In this document: piece after piece, positions 32,479 through 43,429 of the stretch | Position numbering within the stretch: position 1 is the stretch's first letter | How the letters are laid out: the number at the start of each line of letters is the position of its first letter | DNA from: Colias croceus | Taxonomy: Eukaryota > Arthropoda > Insecta > Lepidoptera > Pieridae | DNA: 64,000 bases | Direction of reading: 5' to 3' | Assembly (NCBI RefSeq): GCF_905220415.1 | Contig: NC_059537.1 | Location: forward strand, 10,573,593-10,637,592 | Program-made: the position numbers and the translations under genes | Notes under the pieces: model-generated | What the model was told of the DNA's origin: nothing | The model's database searches: none | Seen by the model: only the letters and a program-made list of their open reading frames with translations

Positions 32479-33130
32479 TTATTTTCCGTTCATCCTTTGT
32501 TTATGAAAACGACACTGAGACTTGAAATGTCCAAACTTCCCACAATAAAAACAGTTATTACTATTCACATTCTCTTCACTGTTACTTTTGGTATTCTTAC
32601 AGTCACTCTGATAATGTCTACTCTTGCCACATTGGAAACATTTTACTATTCTTTTATTTTTCATGAAGATGAAGAATGCAGAGCATTGCTGCATATTTTC
32701 AGTCTTTTCTTTCACTCTTTTTTCTTCAATGAGTATTGAAACTAGATTTTCAAATGTTTGCTTCTCATCAGGTGCAGACTCCCAAGCCGAAACGAAATGT
32801 TTATTCTGGCAACGACATTAAAACTTTAGTGATTACAAATTTATCTGATATCTCTTCACCCATCTGTTTCAATGTATTCTGCATTTCTTGTATTTTAGAC
32901 AAGAATACGGACATATCTATTCCTTTTTCAAACTTGTATTGGAAGAATCTCTCGTCTGAGTTTTATGATATCTCTTCACCCATCTGTTTCAATGTATTCT
33001 GCATTTCTTGTATTTTAGACAAGAATACGGACATATCTATTCCTTTTTCAAACTTGTATTGGAAGAATCTCTCGTCTGAGTTTTATATCTATTCTATCTT
33101 GTTCGTAGTCAGGAAGTTTCCTTATATTTT
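32479..33130 (-). pseudogene. Copia-type gag fragment with a 120-bp in-frame duplication
   Basis: Reading right to left, the minus strand has LPDYEQDRIDIKLRRERFF, KIQEMQNTLKQMGEEIS, KFVITKVLMSLPE, a region reading FVSAWESAPDEKQTFENL after a frame change, and two CCHC zinc knuckles (CFQCGKSRHYQSDC and CFYCGKFGHFKSQC). These are typical of Ty1/Copia gag. The block 32847-32966 is repeated exactly as 32967-33086; 120 bp keeps frame and doubles 40 residues. No protease, integrase or RT follows, so only gag remains. Confidence 0.75.
32847..33086. repeat. two exact tandem copies of 120 bp
   Basis: Both copies begin GATATCTCTTCACCCATCTG and end CTCTCGTCTGAGTTTTAT. They appear identical, so the duplication is recent relative to the decay of the rest of the element, or it is an assembly artefact. 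Confidence 0.85.
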
Positions 33131-33136
33131 ATGAGG

Positions 33137-33553
33137 TTTAAAAGGTCTGTACTATGCCGGTAGCCCTAAATCGAGAGATGATATTTTCTTTACTGGTTAT
33201 CTCTATTGCCTGTATTAAAAATTTAAGAAAAACTGGAAAATGAAATTTGTTGATGCTGACGCTGACGGATAACCTCACTGGCTAATCCACACACCAATCT
33301 ATATCTCAAACTTTCCTCTAACCGCGTACCATATTCACAAGTTTTCGACATTTTCTCTAGCACCGCTACGTACTCCGAAATAGTTTCATTATCTTGTAGA
33401 GGGGTTGTGAACTCAAAGATGATTCGGATCGTAATATGTTGGGGTATTGATTCAATACGCTGTGGTTAGCTTGTTCTGAACTCATGACGCGGATTGAGTG
33501 TACGGCCGTAGATACTTCGATTGCTTCGACAGCAAGTTTTGTTGTATCAGTAA
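33137..33553 (-). pseudogene. displaced Gypsy gag-middle segment (copy 1)
   Basis: It is nearly identical to 42495-42917. The minus strand encodes a Gypsy gag stretch (PLQDNETISEYVAVLEKM, TCEYGTRLEESLRYRLVCGL) preceded by the protease-RT linker TKLAVEAIEVST. It is joined on the left to the Copia gag fragment and on the right, at about 33553, to the C-terminal part of the P1 transposase. The order linker then gag is not the normal Gypsy order. Confidence 0.75.
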
Positions 33554-36098
33554 TACTTTGTATTTCTTTGAAATATTTTTCTGTACCATCATTAGGATAG
33601 CAAAGCCATTTCTTATTGGGATGGTATTCTTTGGCTTTTATAAAGTTATTTTTTTTGTTTGTAAATGTTGTATCCAATAAATTTTGTCTGCAATGTTGAC
33701 AACTTTTAACATTATTAGACAACATTTTTTTGACGACACTACCACAAGTGAAATTCGTCTGACCAGCGTCATTTTCAGTTATCTGCTCAGAGCAAATTTC
33801 ATTGTTAAATTGAATACTTGGTTCAGGAACATCAGGAGTGCTAACCTTTTCTTTAAAAAAAAACTTCAATGTCTGTAGACACTCATTGGAATCCTCCTCA
33901 CAGTTTGCTCTCCTTGAATGAGGAGAGCTAAAATTATTTAGAAAAATAAAGCCTTGAAAGCTCCTTCGAATGCCATTGTTTTTGGCGAAATATTCCTGGC
34001 TCCATAACTCCTAATATTCCCGAAGAAATTTTCAATAGGATCTTGGTTAAAGTTCCTAGTCAACATTGCATCCAATCTAAATTTACTAGACAAAAGTTTC
34101 CAAATAAATTCCATCCCTTCGATTGTTTTTATTAAATTAGTTACAGATGGAACTATTGTTTCAATTAATTGGATTTCATTGCCAGCCTTTACTTTTTTAA
34201 TGTATTTTACAGTTTTTAATATTTTTTTGGCGTTTTGCCAGAGTTTATGATGGGGAGAGTTATGTTTTACAGGGCCTTTATATATTTTGCCGTTTGGAAT
34301 AGCAAAAGTACTTACATTCATACTATCGAACAAATTATCCATTAACAGTGTGAAGTCTACTAATTGACGACATTCTTCATTTAAATCACCTCTTGCAGTT
34401 AAATGTTCGGTTACAACAGCAACACTATGGCTAAACAATTGTGTAGCAGATTTAACGCGCATCTTGTTAATTTTTTCAGGCATCACATGCTCTTCTGTCA
34501 ATTTGTGTAGGAGTCGAAGCTCTCCTATCCTATATCCGATATGACTTATCAGCATCGTAAACTCTTTGGAAATATTCCCATTTTATAGTTTTTTTATTAT
34601 TTTCAATAATATAAGTTAAATCTTTTGTTAATAAATTGTTTCTAATTCCTTTAACTAAATGTGGAATGTCATATAAAGGAATTATGTTTTGTCCCTTAAC
34701 TCTAAACATATCATGCTTCCACTCTTTATCATTTCTTAAAAATAAAGATTTAGTGTCATTCACCAATTCGGTAATGGCTCCAACATTAACTGTGCTTTGA
34801 TCACAAACAGTATTAACAATTAGGAGCCCAGACTGTAATGCATGTTCAACTACAGTTTTTATCAAGTTTTTTAATTCCAATTTATTTAGCGAATTTGTGA
34901 AATAATAAGCTATAGGTTGCTTAAAGTTTTGCACTATGCCTTTGACCATAAATACAAGAGCGTGATTAGCGAAAGTTTTTTGATCATTTGTAAATCCCTC
35001 TAAAATATCGTTATTTGAATTATAAAATATTTGTGGAGTGATGGACATTTCGTCAAATACATAATCGCTCATTAGTGTCCTTTTCACTCATAGTTTTTTT
35101 TAATTCTTTCGGATATGATGGTATTAATACCAGGCGTGATCTTTATTTCACTGAGAAGTTTTTTCATTGATTTGGATGACGGTAGTGTAAAATAGCTACT
35201 TAGGACTCTATAACATTTTGGGCTCTTTTTAAAAAGGGACAGGGATAAATTTTTTTCTTCAGTCGTGAATCTTCTCCCCTTGGGTTTTTTCTGCGATTGT
35301 TGTTGCATGCTCAGGAATAATTGTGCTGGTCTCTTTATATTTTTTGTAAGGAGTTGAAATGCAATGATTTTAGACATTTTCTCAGCATTAGCTAATCGAG
35401 CTTTTAAATGTCTTTCCTTCTTTGCGCAAACGGCAGATTTCAGATCGCAAATATTTTATTTTCGTTTGGGTTGACCTTAATAAAATTTGGTGAGCCAGGG
35501 ATACTCTTACATCTGAAAAAGAATTATAGAGTTGTCTATAATTATTGCATTTTACTATAAGTTATACAGACAGAGTGGAAACCTAAGCCTACCAAGACAA
35601 AAGAGAAAAATGGTAAAATATAATATAAATTTAAATAATCTGAATTTAATAATTGTACGTAAAGGGTGCTAAAGTGCAGTTGTGTCCCAGCATTTAGGCA
35701 TACAGTAATTTAAAATTTTTATACAATTTCTTTTTCTCGTTTTTTTTTTATTTTGTACTGGGTACTAAGCGCGAGCTCAAAATGAAACATCTCCTTTATG
35801 AAAAGTAAAGAAAAGATATATTCAGTTGCTTCAATTACCTTTAGCTAATGTTTTTTTTTCATATTCATATTTCTGCTTATCACGCTGTAATTATGTTCCT
35901 TTGTTACATCAGTTGCAGAGACAATATGTCTTTCGCCTGAGAAAATGTACATAATCTTAAAAGACACAACTTAAAAGCAATACTTTTTTATTACAGCATG
36001 AACATGTACAAGCACAAGCATTATATTCAGACTATCGTATGTTTTTTTTCTTTTTTTTTCACATCACAGTAAAATAGATTTGGTAAATGTTATGTTAC

Positions 36099-36179
36099 CT
36101 GAGCTAGTAGAAGTGACAGGAAGTAGTACATCAACACGTTTTTTATTTACAGTGTCGGAAAAGCCAGCAACAGTTATTT
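36099..36179 (-). pseudogene. P1 linker exon, distal copy
   Basis: 81 bp between a TTTTCAG acceptor and a GTAACA donor. It reads EITVAGFSDTVNKKR then VTSTSSG and is a paralogue of 36560-36640, in the same phase and of equal length. Confidence 0.65.
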
Positions 36180-36559
36180 CTGAAAATTATAAATTAACAA
36201 AATTAGGTACTCATATTTTTACTATTATTTGGATTAGATTCGTATCATCAAGGAACTTTTTATTACTTTTTTAGCACAATAAAAGATTTCTGGCACAATT
36301 CATATATAATGTTTAGGCGAACAGCTCATTTGAAGCATATTATAGGGCTATCACTTTTATTGTTTTGGAAATATTTGTATAATTAAATTAAATAAAATTG
36401 ACATTTTCGGACGTTTCTTTCTATGGAGTTGTGATATTGGTTGTCCTCTATACAGTGCGTCCCAAAGCTTTAATTTTAGGGTTTTAAAATTTAAGATTTT
36501 AATAAGACCTTTTGGGACGCCCTGCATACATACTGTGGTTCTGGTCAGTTAAGTTTTAC

Positions 36560-36640
36560 CTGAGCTAGTAGAAGTGCCAGGAACTGGTGCATCAATATTT
36601 CTCTCATTTACAGTTTCAGAAGAGCCAGTGACAGTTATTT
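36560..36640 (-). pseudogene. P1 linker exon, proximal copy
   Basis: 81 bp between a TTTTCAG acceptor and a GTAAAA donor. It reads EITVTGSSETVNERN then PVPGTSTSSG. The flanking intron sequence is also similar to the other copy, so the duplication covered exon plus surroundings. Confidence 0.65.
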
Positions 36641-36689
36641 CTGAAAATTATAAAAGTCAAATTGTAATTATTTATATTTAGAAATTAAA

Positions 36690-37068
36690 GACTTTTTAAC
36701 GGATTTTAAACGCGATTTATTCATTATATTATTTTCCCGACGTTTCGAACACTTTACAGCGAGCGTGGTCACGGGGAGACTGAGATGTTGTATGTCTTGA
36801 CGGTCATTCAAAAATTGTTATTTGTGAACTACCTCCACCTATTCCTCCGTAGTTGGTATGTGGAGTATTTTTCCGGATGTTGGTAGTATTGGCTGATCGT
36901 GTCTTCTAGTCTTTTGGTACGTTTGACATGGGATTTTAAATTCTTAATAACAGGATCCCAGGTGTTAAATCTTATGAAGTGGTTGTTGTCCAGCGTGTGT
37001 TCACATACCGCAGACTTCTTGTGACGCCGATGCTTGATATCCGCAATGTGCTCCTTCAGTCGGTTAGG
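36690..37068 (-). mobile_element. Penelope-like retroelement 3' fragment
   Basis: The minus strand encodes RLKEHIADIKHRRHKKSAVC then EHTLDNNHFIRFNTWDPVI, the GIY-YIG endonuclease region typical of Penelope-like elements. A non-coding tail follows, with GAAACGTCGGGAAAATAATA. It lies inside a P1 intron. Confidence 0.6.
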
Positions 37069-37310
37069 TTAGTAATATCTAAATGTATAATACTCGCGTA
37101 AAATCAAACCCTAGAAAATACTATTATTTATATTGTAAACTATCTGTAAGTAAAACATAATTTAAAATAAAAAAACTTGTAGGTACGGGGTAATAATATT
37201 TTTCTTAATTATTATATTACTACTAAGTACCTACTATAAGAAGCTCATACGAAGAAAATGGTAGTTGCTATCTCTAGTCTAGGAGTCTTTATTAACAAAC
37301 ACATACATAC

Positions 37311-37796
37311 CAGGTAAATGAAGCGATGGTACTGCCAATATGTTCAGACGTTTATTTCGATTTTTATGTTTCTGGATGAAATGAATATCACATATCCTCT
37401 TTTTTATGTAAATTTGTTTGTCTGATAATGTTTTTAATTTATCTCCAACAAGATCAACCTAAATTTTGAAACGTTCAGGAAATTTGTCAGGATTAGGGAA
37501 GACATGCATCACAACATCTGAAAAAAAATATTCTAAATGAAATAATATCTGTAGGATTCTTTTTTATAACTAGCTAGAAGAATATAAACTGGCAGGTGTT
37601 ATTTAGGTACCTACCAATACTTTGCTGGCATTTTGCCGGCATGAATGTAGATTAATCATTAAAGTCTAGGTTACTCCTTGATAAATAGTTAAGTTTAGTA
37701 TTATTTTTTACTTCGTGTGAAAACATATTGATCATTGCTGATATTTTAGTGTAACTTACCCGTGTCTGCACATCCAAAAGCGCAACTGTGAGGCAT
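37311..37796 (-). pseudogene. THAP DNA-binding domain exons of P1
   Basis: Exon 1 (37796-37760) starts at ATG and ends in phase 1 at a GTAAGT donor. Exon 2 (37517-37311) continues in phase. The C2CH pattern is complete: C-x3-C in the first exon, C-x2-H (CDIH) in the second, and an AVPSLH motif near the end in place of AVPTIF. The conserved Trp position (KIWVDLV type) reads TAG. Confidence 0.75.
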
Positions 37797-38254
37797 TGTA
37801 TCGAATTTTTTAACACAACACAACACAAACCAAAATATAGCGTCCTTTCGCAAAGTACACGATTTCAAAGAAAAACTCAACACTAGCACGAAGGAGGAAA
37901 CTCAACTTGACGTAACTAATGGAGAAGAAATCACATAAAACCGAAATATAACACAAAAATGATTTACAAAATACAACAAGCGCGTCCGCAAGGTACAGTA
38001 GCCATCTTGTGTTAACAGTTAAAATTTAAAAAAATGTAACATGGCCAGGCAAAAAAATACCTTAATTATTAGAATGTTCTCTATGTAATTTTAGAAATAT
38101 TTTTATTGATGGAAAAGATACTAAATAATTATCCGGCATATATTTAAATTATTATTACAATAATATAATCAAGAATATTCGAATAAAATTGAAAAATGGG
38201 TCAATCGCGACATCTTTTAGAGATTGTAGTAATCACTCACTCAAAAGTTGTTCG
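37797..38254. other. spacer between P1 and the Gypsy element
   Basis: AT-rich. It should contain the right terminal repeat of P1 and the Gypsy 3' LTR if they survive, but I could not identify either. Confidence 0.3.
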
Positions 38255-39177
38255 TTAAGACATAAAGATGTCGCCGTTTTCTTTGCGATATTTACCATAG
38301 TATGGAACTGTGCTACCCCTGCCTTCAACCTCTTCGTTTAATATGTATGCAGGCTTGAGTCTGTCAATTGATACTACTGTAGTCCGAAGTGGTAACTGTA
38401 TTTGGTAGTACTTGTCGTAGCGCTTCAGTACTTCATAAGGGCCGTCATACGGCGGAGTGAGTGGTGCTCGAACTGTATCGTTCCGTATGAATACATGAGT
38501 ACACGTAGACAAATCCTTGTAAATAAATGTTGCTCGATTTGCGGGGGATCGTTTAGTCGGTGTGAGTATAGTCATAGTTTCTGTCAGGCGTTTCACGTAG
38601 TCAGCGTCTTCAATTCCCGTCCGTGTAGGCACGAAGAAATCGGAGGGCATGCGCAGTGTAGTGCCGTAGGTCATCATAGCTGGGCTCAAGTTGTTATCTT
38701 CTCTTATAGCTGTGCGTAAACCCAGCAGTACTGTCGGTAGTTCGTCTGTCCATTGACAAGTACTGCCGCGAGCTATGAGCGCGGCTTTCATAGTGCGATG
38801 CCATCGTTCGATTTGCCCATTTGCTTGAGGGTGAAATGCCGTAGTGCGTATTCTTGTAACCCCAAATCTTTTCATGAGTGCCTTAAATAAAGCAGATTCA
38901 AATTTTCGGCCTTGATCGGTAGATATGCGTAGCGGGCAGCCGAAGCGTGCAATCCAGTTCTCGTACAATGCTTTCGCGACGACTTCGGCAGTTATTTCTT
39001 GAATTGGAACTGCTTCAGCCCATTTTGTAAGACGATCAATGATGGTAACCAGTATCGGTAATCTCTTGAGAGTCGTAGTGGACCGACTATATCTATGTGT
39101 ATGTGTTCGAAGCGTTGCGAAGGCGGGAACTCTGCTAATGGAGTGACGACGTGCCGGTGAACTTTATACACACACAC
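38255..39177 (-). pseudogene. Gypsy integrase, frameshifted
   Basis: The catalytic D,D,E set is present: HIDIVGPL (first Asp), STDQGRKFES (second Asp) and QANGQIERWHRTMK (Glu). A chromodomain is not seen; the C-terminal part has YDGPYEVLKRYDKYYQI. The frame changes near 39040, between the first and second catalytic Asp. Confidence 0.85.
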
Positions 39178-40010
39178 AAGACAGACAGCTGATACAAGAC
39201 TTGGCCCATAACGTAGCGTCTTTATTCATTGCTGGCCAGAAAAACTTCGATGTTATTAGCTTCCGAGTAGCTATAATACCAGGGTGGCATAGTCCGTGTT
39301 GAGCGTTAAATGCCATATAACGGTATGCCTTCGGTAGAAAGGGACGGGGCGATGCGCTTGATAGCTCGCACGTGATGGGTCGATCGAGTCTGGGTAGCGT
39401 GACTTCACCGAATGTTAAATTTGTTTGAGTTTTTAATTTTCTGAGCTCTTCGTCGTTACTTTGGTCGATGGCTAACTGCTTGTAGTCGATTACATTAGGG
39501 CATTGGATCTCTTCGATGCGTGACAACGCGTCGGCGACTGTGTTCTCTTCTCCTTTGATGTACTTGATACTCGAACAGAATTGACTTATGTAATGCAATT
39601 GGCGTTCGCGCCGTGGAGTGTCGCTACCGCTTGCAGGTCTTGTTAGTGCGAAGGTGAGAGGCTTGTGGTCTGTATACAGAGTGACTTCGCATCCTTCAAT
39701 TAATCTTCTGAAGTGTTTAACAGCCGCGTACATCGCTAATAATTCGCGATCATACACGCTGTAGCGACATTGCGTAGCACTCATTGCTTTAGAGAAAAAG
39801 GCTAGCGGTTTCCATCGGTTCTCAATCTTTTGTTGAAGTACAGCGCCGAGACTATGATCTGAGGCGTCAGTCATGATGGCAAGGGAGCAGCCAGGAATGG
39901 GAAAAGATAATGTTGTCGCTTCTGTGATGCTTTGACGGCATTTCTCAAAAGCTTCAATTGCTGCAGTAGTCCATTCGATAGGCGTTTTGTCGTTCTTCTT
40001 TTTATTACGT
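39164..40010 (-). pseudogene. Gypsy RNase H and integrase zinc-finger region
   Basis: RNase H motifs: IMTDASDHSLGAVLQQ, YDRELLAMYAAVKHFR, TLYTDHKPLTFAL and ENTVADALSRIE. It is followed by the HHCC zinc finger (HGLCHPGIIATRKLI ... CISCLSC). The upstream junction near 40011 (KYLRNKKKNDKTPIEW) is where foreign sequence up to 41570 begins. Confidence 0.85.
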
Positions 40011-40268
40011 AGATACTTGTTTAATTCATTTTGTATAATATGCTTGCACATACCATTTATATATATCTAACTAGCTCACTTTTCAAGTTTTTTGTTTTAT
40101 AAAAGTTCAAATGACTTAGGGAGAAGCTGGTGCCTGTATATACAGGCTAGTTCTTCGAACTAAGCCTAAAACGGGTGCCACTTATACTTTTTAATTGTGA
40201 ACAAAACTATATTGAATATGTCCATGTTTATGTCTATGAAAGAATAAGAAATAAACTATATATATATA
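40011..40268. other. insert between Gypsy RNase H and the mariner element
   Basis: About 260 bp that belongs to neither element. It holds the near-palindrome TGCCTGTATATACAGGC and a TA-repeat tract that ends at the mariner. It may be a small inserted element of its own. Confidence 0.35.
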
Positions 40269-40270
40269 TA

Positions 40271-41567
40271 TACAGGGTGGTTCTAAATTACGTTGACAAA
40301 TTTCAAAATAATAAATTTCAAAAATGGGACATGCTGCGTTGCTTTTGTTTTTTAATTATTATTTTCACATGTTTTGGCGCCAACTTAACGTTATTTGTGG
40401 AGAGAATAAATAAAAAATTAGTCATTTTTTACTATGTCTGCTCAACGAGATGCAATAATATCCTTATATGAGGCTGGTAAGCGGCAGTGCGCGATAGTGT
40501 GACTTCTCAGTATTAGTCGGCAGTTAGTTTCTTCTGCTATTAAACGCTACGATGAGCTTGGCCATCTTGGTGACTGTCTGGGAAGAGGCAGAAAAAGAAC
40601 TGTAAAGACGCCTAGGCTTCGACATATCGCCAAACAAAGATAGACCCGCAATTCACAAGCCAAGGTAAGAAAAATGGCTCGAGATTTAGGTGTAAGTCAT
40701 TCAACGTTACAACGAGTTGTTAAAAATGAGCTCAAGTCAACAGCATACAAGCTTCGAAAAGCGCAGCGGTTGGATGATAAAGATAAAAAAATACGCCTTG
40801 AAAGATGTCGCTTACTGAAAGCGCGCTCCGCTGGTGAAGCGTGGAAAAATATTTTTTTCACCGATGAAAAAATTTTTCAGATTGAACAGTCTCATAACCG
40901 CCAAAACGATAAAGTTTACTCTTCTAGTCGCCCTGGAGCCACAGCAATTATCCCCCATCGGAAAAGACCGGATTCAGTCATGGTTTGGCGTGGCATTTGC
41001 TCAACAGGCAAAACTCCTCTCGTTTTCGTAAAAAAAGGTGTGAAAATGAATCAAGAAATATACCGACGCGATATTTTAGAGAGTGTAGTTCTTCCTTGGA
41101 ACCAGTAGCACTTCGGTGACCAACCGTGGACTTTTCAACATGACTCTGCTGCATCTCACAGGGCCTCAAATGTGCAGTAGTGATGTATGGACCATTTCCC
41201 AGAGTTCATAAGTTCCAAGGAATGGCCTCCATTTTCATCAGACCTTAATCGAATGGATTTCAGCGTATGGTCAATTCTAGAGGCGAAGGCCTACAACATC
41301 ACACAGAGGTGTAGACGCGCTGAAGGCAACACTTACTCGTGAGTGGAACAAAATATCTGAAGAGGAGGTACGGAAAATCGTCGAAAACTTCAGAAAACGT
41401 TTAAGTCTTTGTATTAAAGCTAAAGGTGGTTATTTTGAAAATAAATAGATATTTACATTAAAATAATACTGTATTTTTATTATAAAGTAGTCACCGATAT
41501 ACTGTGTAAAAGAAAAATAAAATAAATCGTAAAATAAGTTGTCAACGTATTTCAGAGCCACCCTGTG
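40271..41567 (+). mobile_element. mariner-type transposon (DD37D, maT-like), inserted in Gypsy
   Basis: The terminal inverted repeats begin YACAGGGTGGYTCTRAAWTACG and continue GTTGACAA; TA dinucleotides flank both tips (40269-40270 and 41568-41569). The element is 1297 bp and inserted in a TA-rich tract of the Gypsy RT region. Confidence 0.85.
40433..41450 (+). pseudogene. maT-like mariner transposase, with stops
   Basis: It starts about MSAQRDAIISLYEAGKRQ. It has a helix-turn-helix region, FFTDEKIFQIEQ (first Asp), FQHDSAASHRA (second Asp) and SSDLNRMDFSVWSILE (third Asp). I count 37 residues between the second and third Asp, the DD37D spacing of the maT group. In-frame stops occur near 40500, 40641, 41106 and 41180, and the reading frame is lost near the end, so it cannot make transposase. 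Confidence 0.85.
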
Positions 41568-41589
41568 TATATATATATATTTTGTAGAT

Positions 41590-42445
41590 GTGCTTGGTTC
41601 GGTAGGCAGTCTCTGTAAAAGTTCAACATTCCTAGGAAACGACGCAGTTCTATAATGGTCTTCGGTTGAGGATACTTGGATATTGTTTCTATTCGCTCTT
41701 GTGTAGGTTTAAAGCCACTCGACGAGACTTCATAGCCCAGAAAATTGATCTTTTCTACTCCAAATACGCATTTTTCGATGCTCAATGTAACTCCGTAGTC
41801 GTCGAGGCGTTTCAGTACTTGATGTAGAAGCTTTTTATGCTGTTCTTGATCTTGTGAGTATAATAATATGTCGTCGACGAAACAAAAACAGTCATCAATG
41901 CCTCTGAGAACTTGATGCATGAATCTTTGGAATTTTTGACTGGCGTTGCGAAGTCCAAAGGTCATACAGGTAAATTCGTATAACCCGAACGGTGTAGTGA
42001 TGGCTGTTTTCTGTGCAGTTTCTTCGTCAGCCAGTGGTATCCAGTAGTAGGCCATTTTCAAGTCGAGTTTTGAGAATATTCTTTTGTTGTATAACTGATA
42101 TGTAAAGTCTTGTATGCGAGGTATCGGATAGCGATCGGGCTGTGTTACTGCATTTAAACGTCTTTAGTCGCCGCATACACGTAGCCCTCCATCTTTTTTC
42201 TTCACCACGTGCAGTGGGCTTGCCCATGGGCTTTTTGATGGTCTACAGATGCCCAGTTCCACCATACGGTCGAATTCAGCTTTAGCAGCGTTATATTTCT
42301 CGGGTGGGAGTGGCCTGGGGCGAGCGAAGAGCGGAGGTCCCGTTGTTTCTATGTGGTGGACCACTTCATGCTTAGCCGGTTGCTTCAATGACATCGGTCG
42401 TAGATACTTCGATTGCTTCGACAGCAAGTTTTGTTGTATCATCAA
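41590..42445 (-). pseudogene. Gypsy reverse transcriptase, with a stop codon
   Basis: It begins with HHIETTGPPLFARPRPLPPE and WASPLHVVKKKDGGLRVCGD; the next conserved Tyr codon is TAA (about 42163). It continues as LDLKMAYYWIPLADEET, AITTPFGLYEFTCMTFGL, FCFVDDILLYS (catalytic FVDD) and LRRFLGMLNFYRDCLP. Sequence past the thumb is displaced by the mariner insertion. Confidence 0.85.
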
Positions 42446-42494
42446 TTAATCTTCTTTTGTGGAGGTCAACTAGGAGCTTGTAATGCCGTAAAGG

Positions 42495-42860
42495 GTTAAA
42501 AGGTCTGTACTATGCCGGTAGCCCTAAATCGAGAGATGATATTTTCTTTACTGGTTATCTCTATTGCCTGTATTAAAAATTTAAGAAAAACTGGAAAATG
42601 AAATTTGTTGGTGCTGACGCTGACGGATAACCTCACTGGCTAATCCACACACCAATCTATATCTCAAACTTTCCTCTAACCGCGTACCATATTCACAAGA
42701 TTTCGACATTTTCTCTAGCACCGCTACGTACTCCGAAATAGTTTCATTATCTTGTAGAGGGGTTGTGAACTCAAAGATGATTCGGATCGTAATATGTTGG
42801 GGTATTGATTCAATATGCTGTTAAGCTTGTTCTGAACTCATGACGCGGATTGAGTGTACG
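42495..42860 (-). pseudogene. displaced Gypsy gag-middle segment (copy 2)
   Basis: It encodes NETISEYVAVLEKMSKTCEY, then RLEESLRYRLVCGLASEVIR, a capsid-region gag stretch that should precede the protease but here lies between protease and RT. Copies of a ~100-bp block (pro-RT linker, GTAGATACTTCGATTGCTTC ... GTAATGCCGTAAA) flank it on both sides, at 42391-42490 and 42863-42957. The same segment is at 33137-33553. Confidence 0.8.
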
Positions 42861-42959
42861 GTCGTAGATACTTCGATTGCTTCGACAGCAAGTTTTGTTG
42901 TATCATCAATTAATCTTCTTTTGTGGAGGTCAACTAGGAGCTTGTAATGCCGTAAAAAG

Positions 42960-43300
42960 TCTGCACCCAATATTGATGTCTTCACGTCGGCGATGACGAA
43001 TGTCCAAACGAAGTTACGTCGCAAACCAAGATCGAGCCTGTAAGTTTTCTCGCCCTAAGTGTTTATCGGCGTGTTGTTTGCCGCAAATAATCTGTAGGCG
43101 CTCGGATCGGTTTTCTTCCATTTGTTTGTTGCGGCCCACACGGATATATCTGCGCCTGTGTCCACGAGGAAACGTTTATGAGTGTTGCGATCATGTACAC
43201 AAAGGCGATTGCTGGTACTGGGGACACCGACGTCCGCCACCGTCGGTGTCGAACTTAGTTTTCCGACGTTTTGTTTCTTCTACAGCAAGGTGATTCGCAT
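42960..43300 (-). pseudogene. Gypsy aspartic protease
   Basis: The active-site motif is FLVDTGADISV, with KTSILGADFLRHYKLLVDL at the C-terminal end of the domain, the usual retropepsin pair. It is preceded by a Cys-poor remnant of the gag zinc knuckle (AKRCESPCC in another frame). Confidence 0.8.
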
Positions 43301-43429
43301 CGTTTTGCTTTGTCGCCATATCGGAAGTGATAATCTTTGAAACTTATTTCTGGTGAAACTTATTTCTTTCCGCGAGTTCGCTTGTCTTAGGTTGCAAATG
43401 ACGTGTCATGATATTGGATATTTCACGAA

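Larger units (their letters stand above)
33554..37796 (-). pseudogene. P element-like transposase with THAP domain (P1), broken
   Basis: Exons read on the minus strand: 37796-37760 (MPHSCAFGCADTG, first THAP Cys pair), 37517-37311 (VFPNPDKFPERFK ... RICDIHF ... VPSLHLP, rest of THAP), 36640-36560 and 36179-36099 (two 81-bp Ser/Thr/Pro linker exons, evident duplicates), then about 35512 to 33554. The catalytic part has GRRFTTEEKNLSLSLFKKSP, FDEMSI (first Asp), VCDQSTVN (second Asp), IPHLVKGIRNNLL and NQDPIENFFGNIRSYGARNI, all P-element/THAP9 marks. Damage: TAG replaces the conserved Trp codon in the THAP exon, there is a frameshift near 35440, the frame changes at 35085, 34540 and 33900, and the C-terminus is cut at 33553 by the Gypsy segment. 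THAP9/P transposases cut and paste DNA; this copy cannot be active. Confidence 0.85.

Noticed and set aside
42495..42600. A minus-strand reading with SKENIISRFRATGIVQT that resembles the C-terminus of pogo/Tigger transposases
   Set aside because: The neighbouring sequence fits the Gypsy gag capsid region with a frameshift, and no other pogo motif is present.
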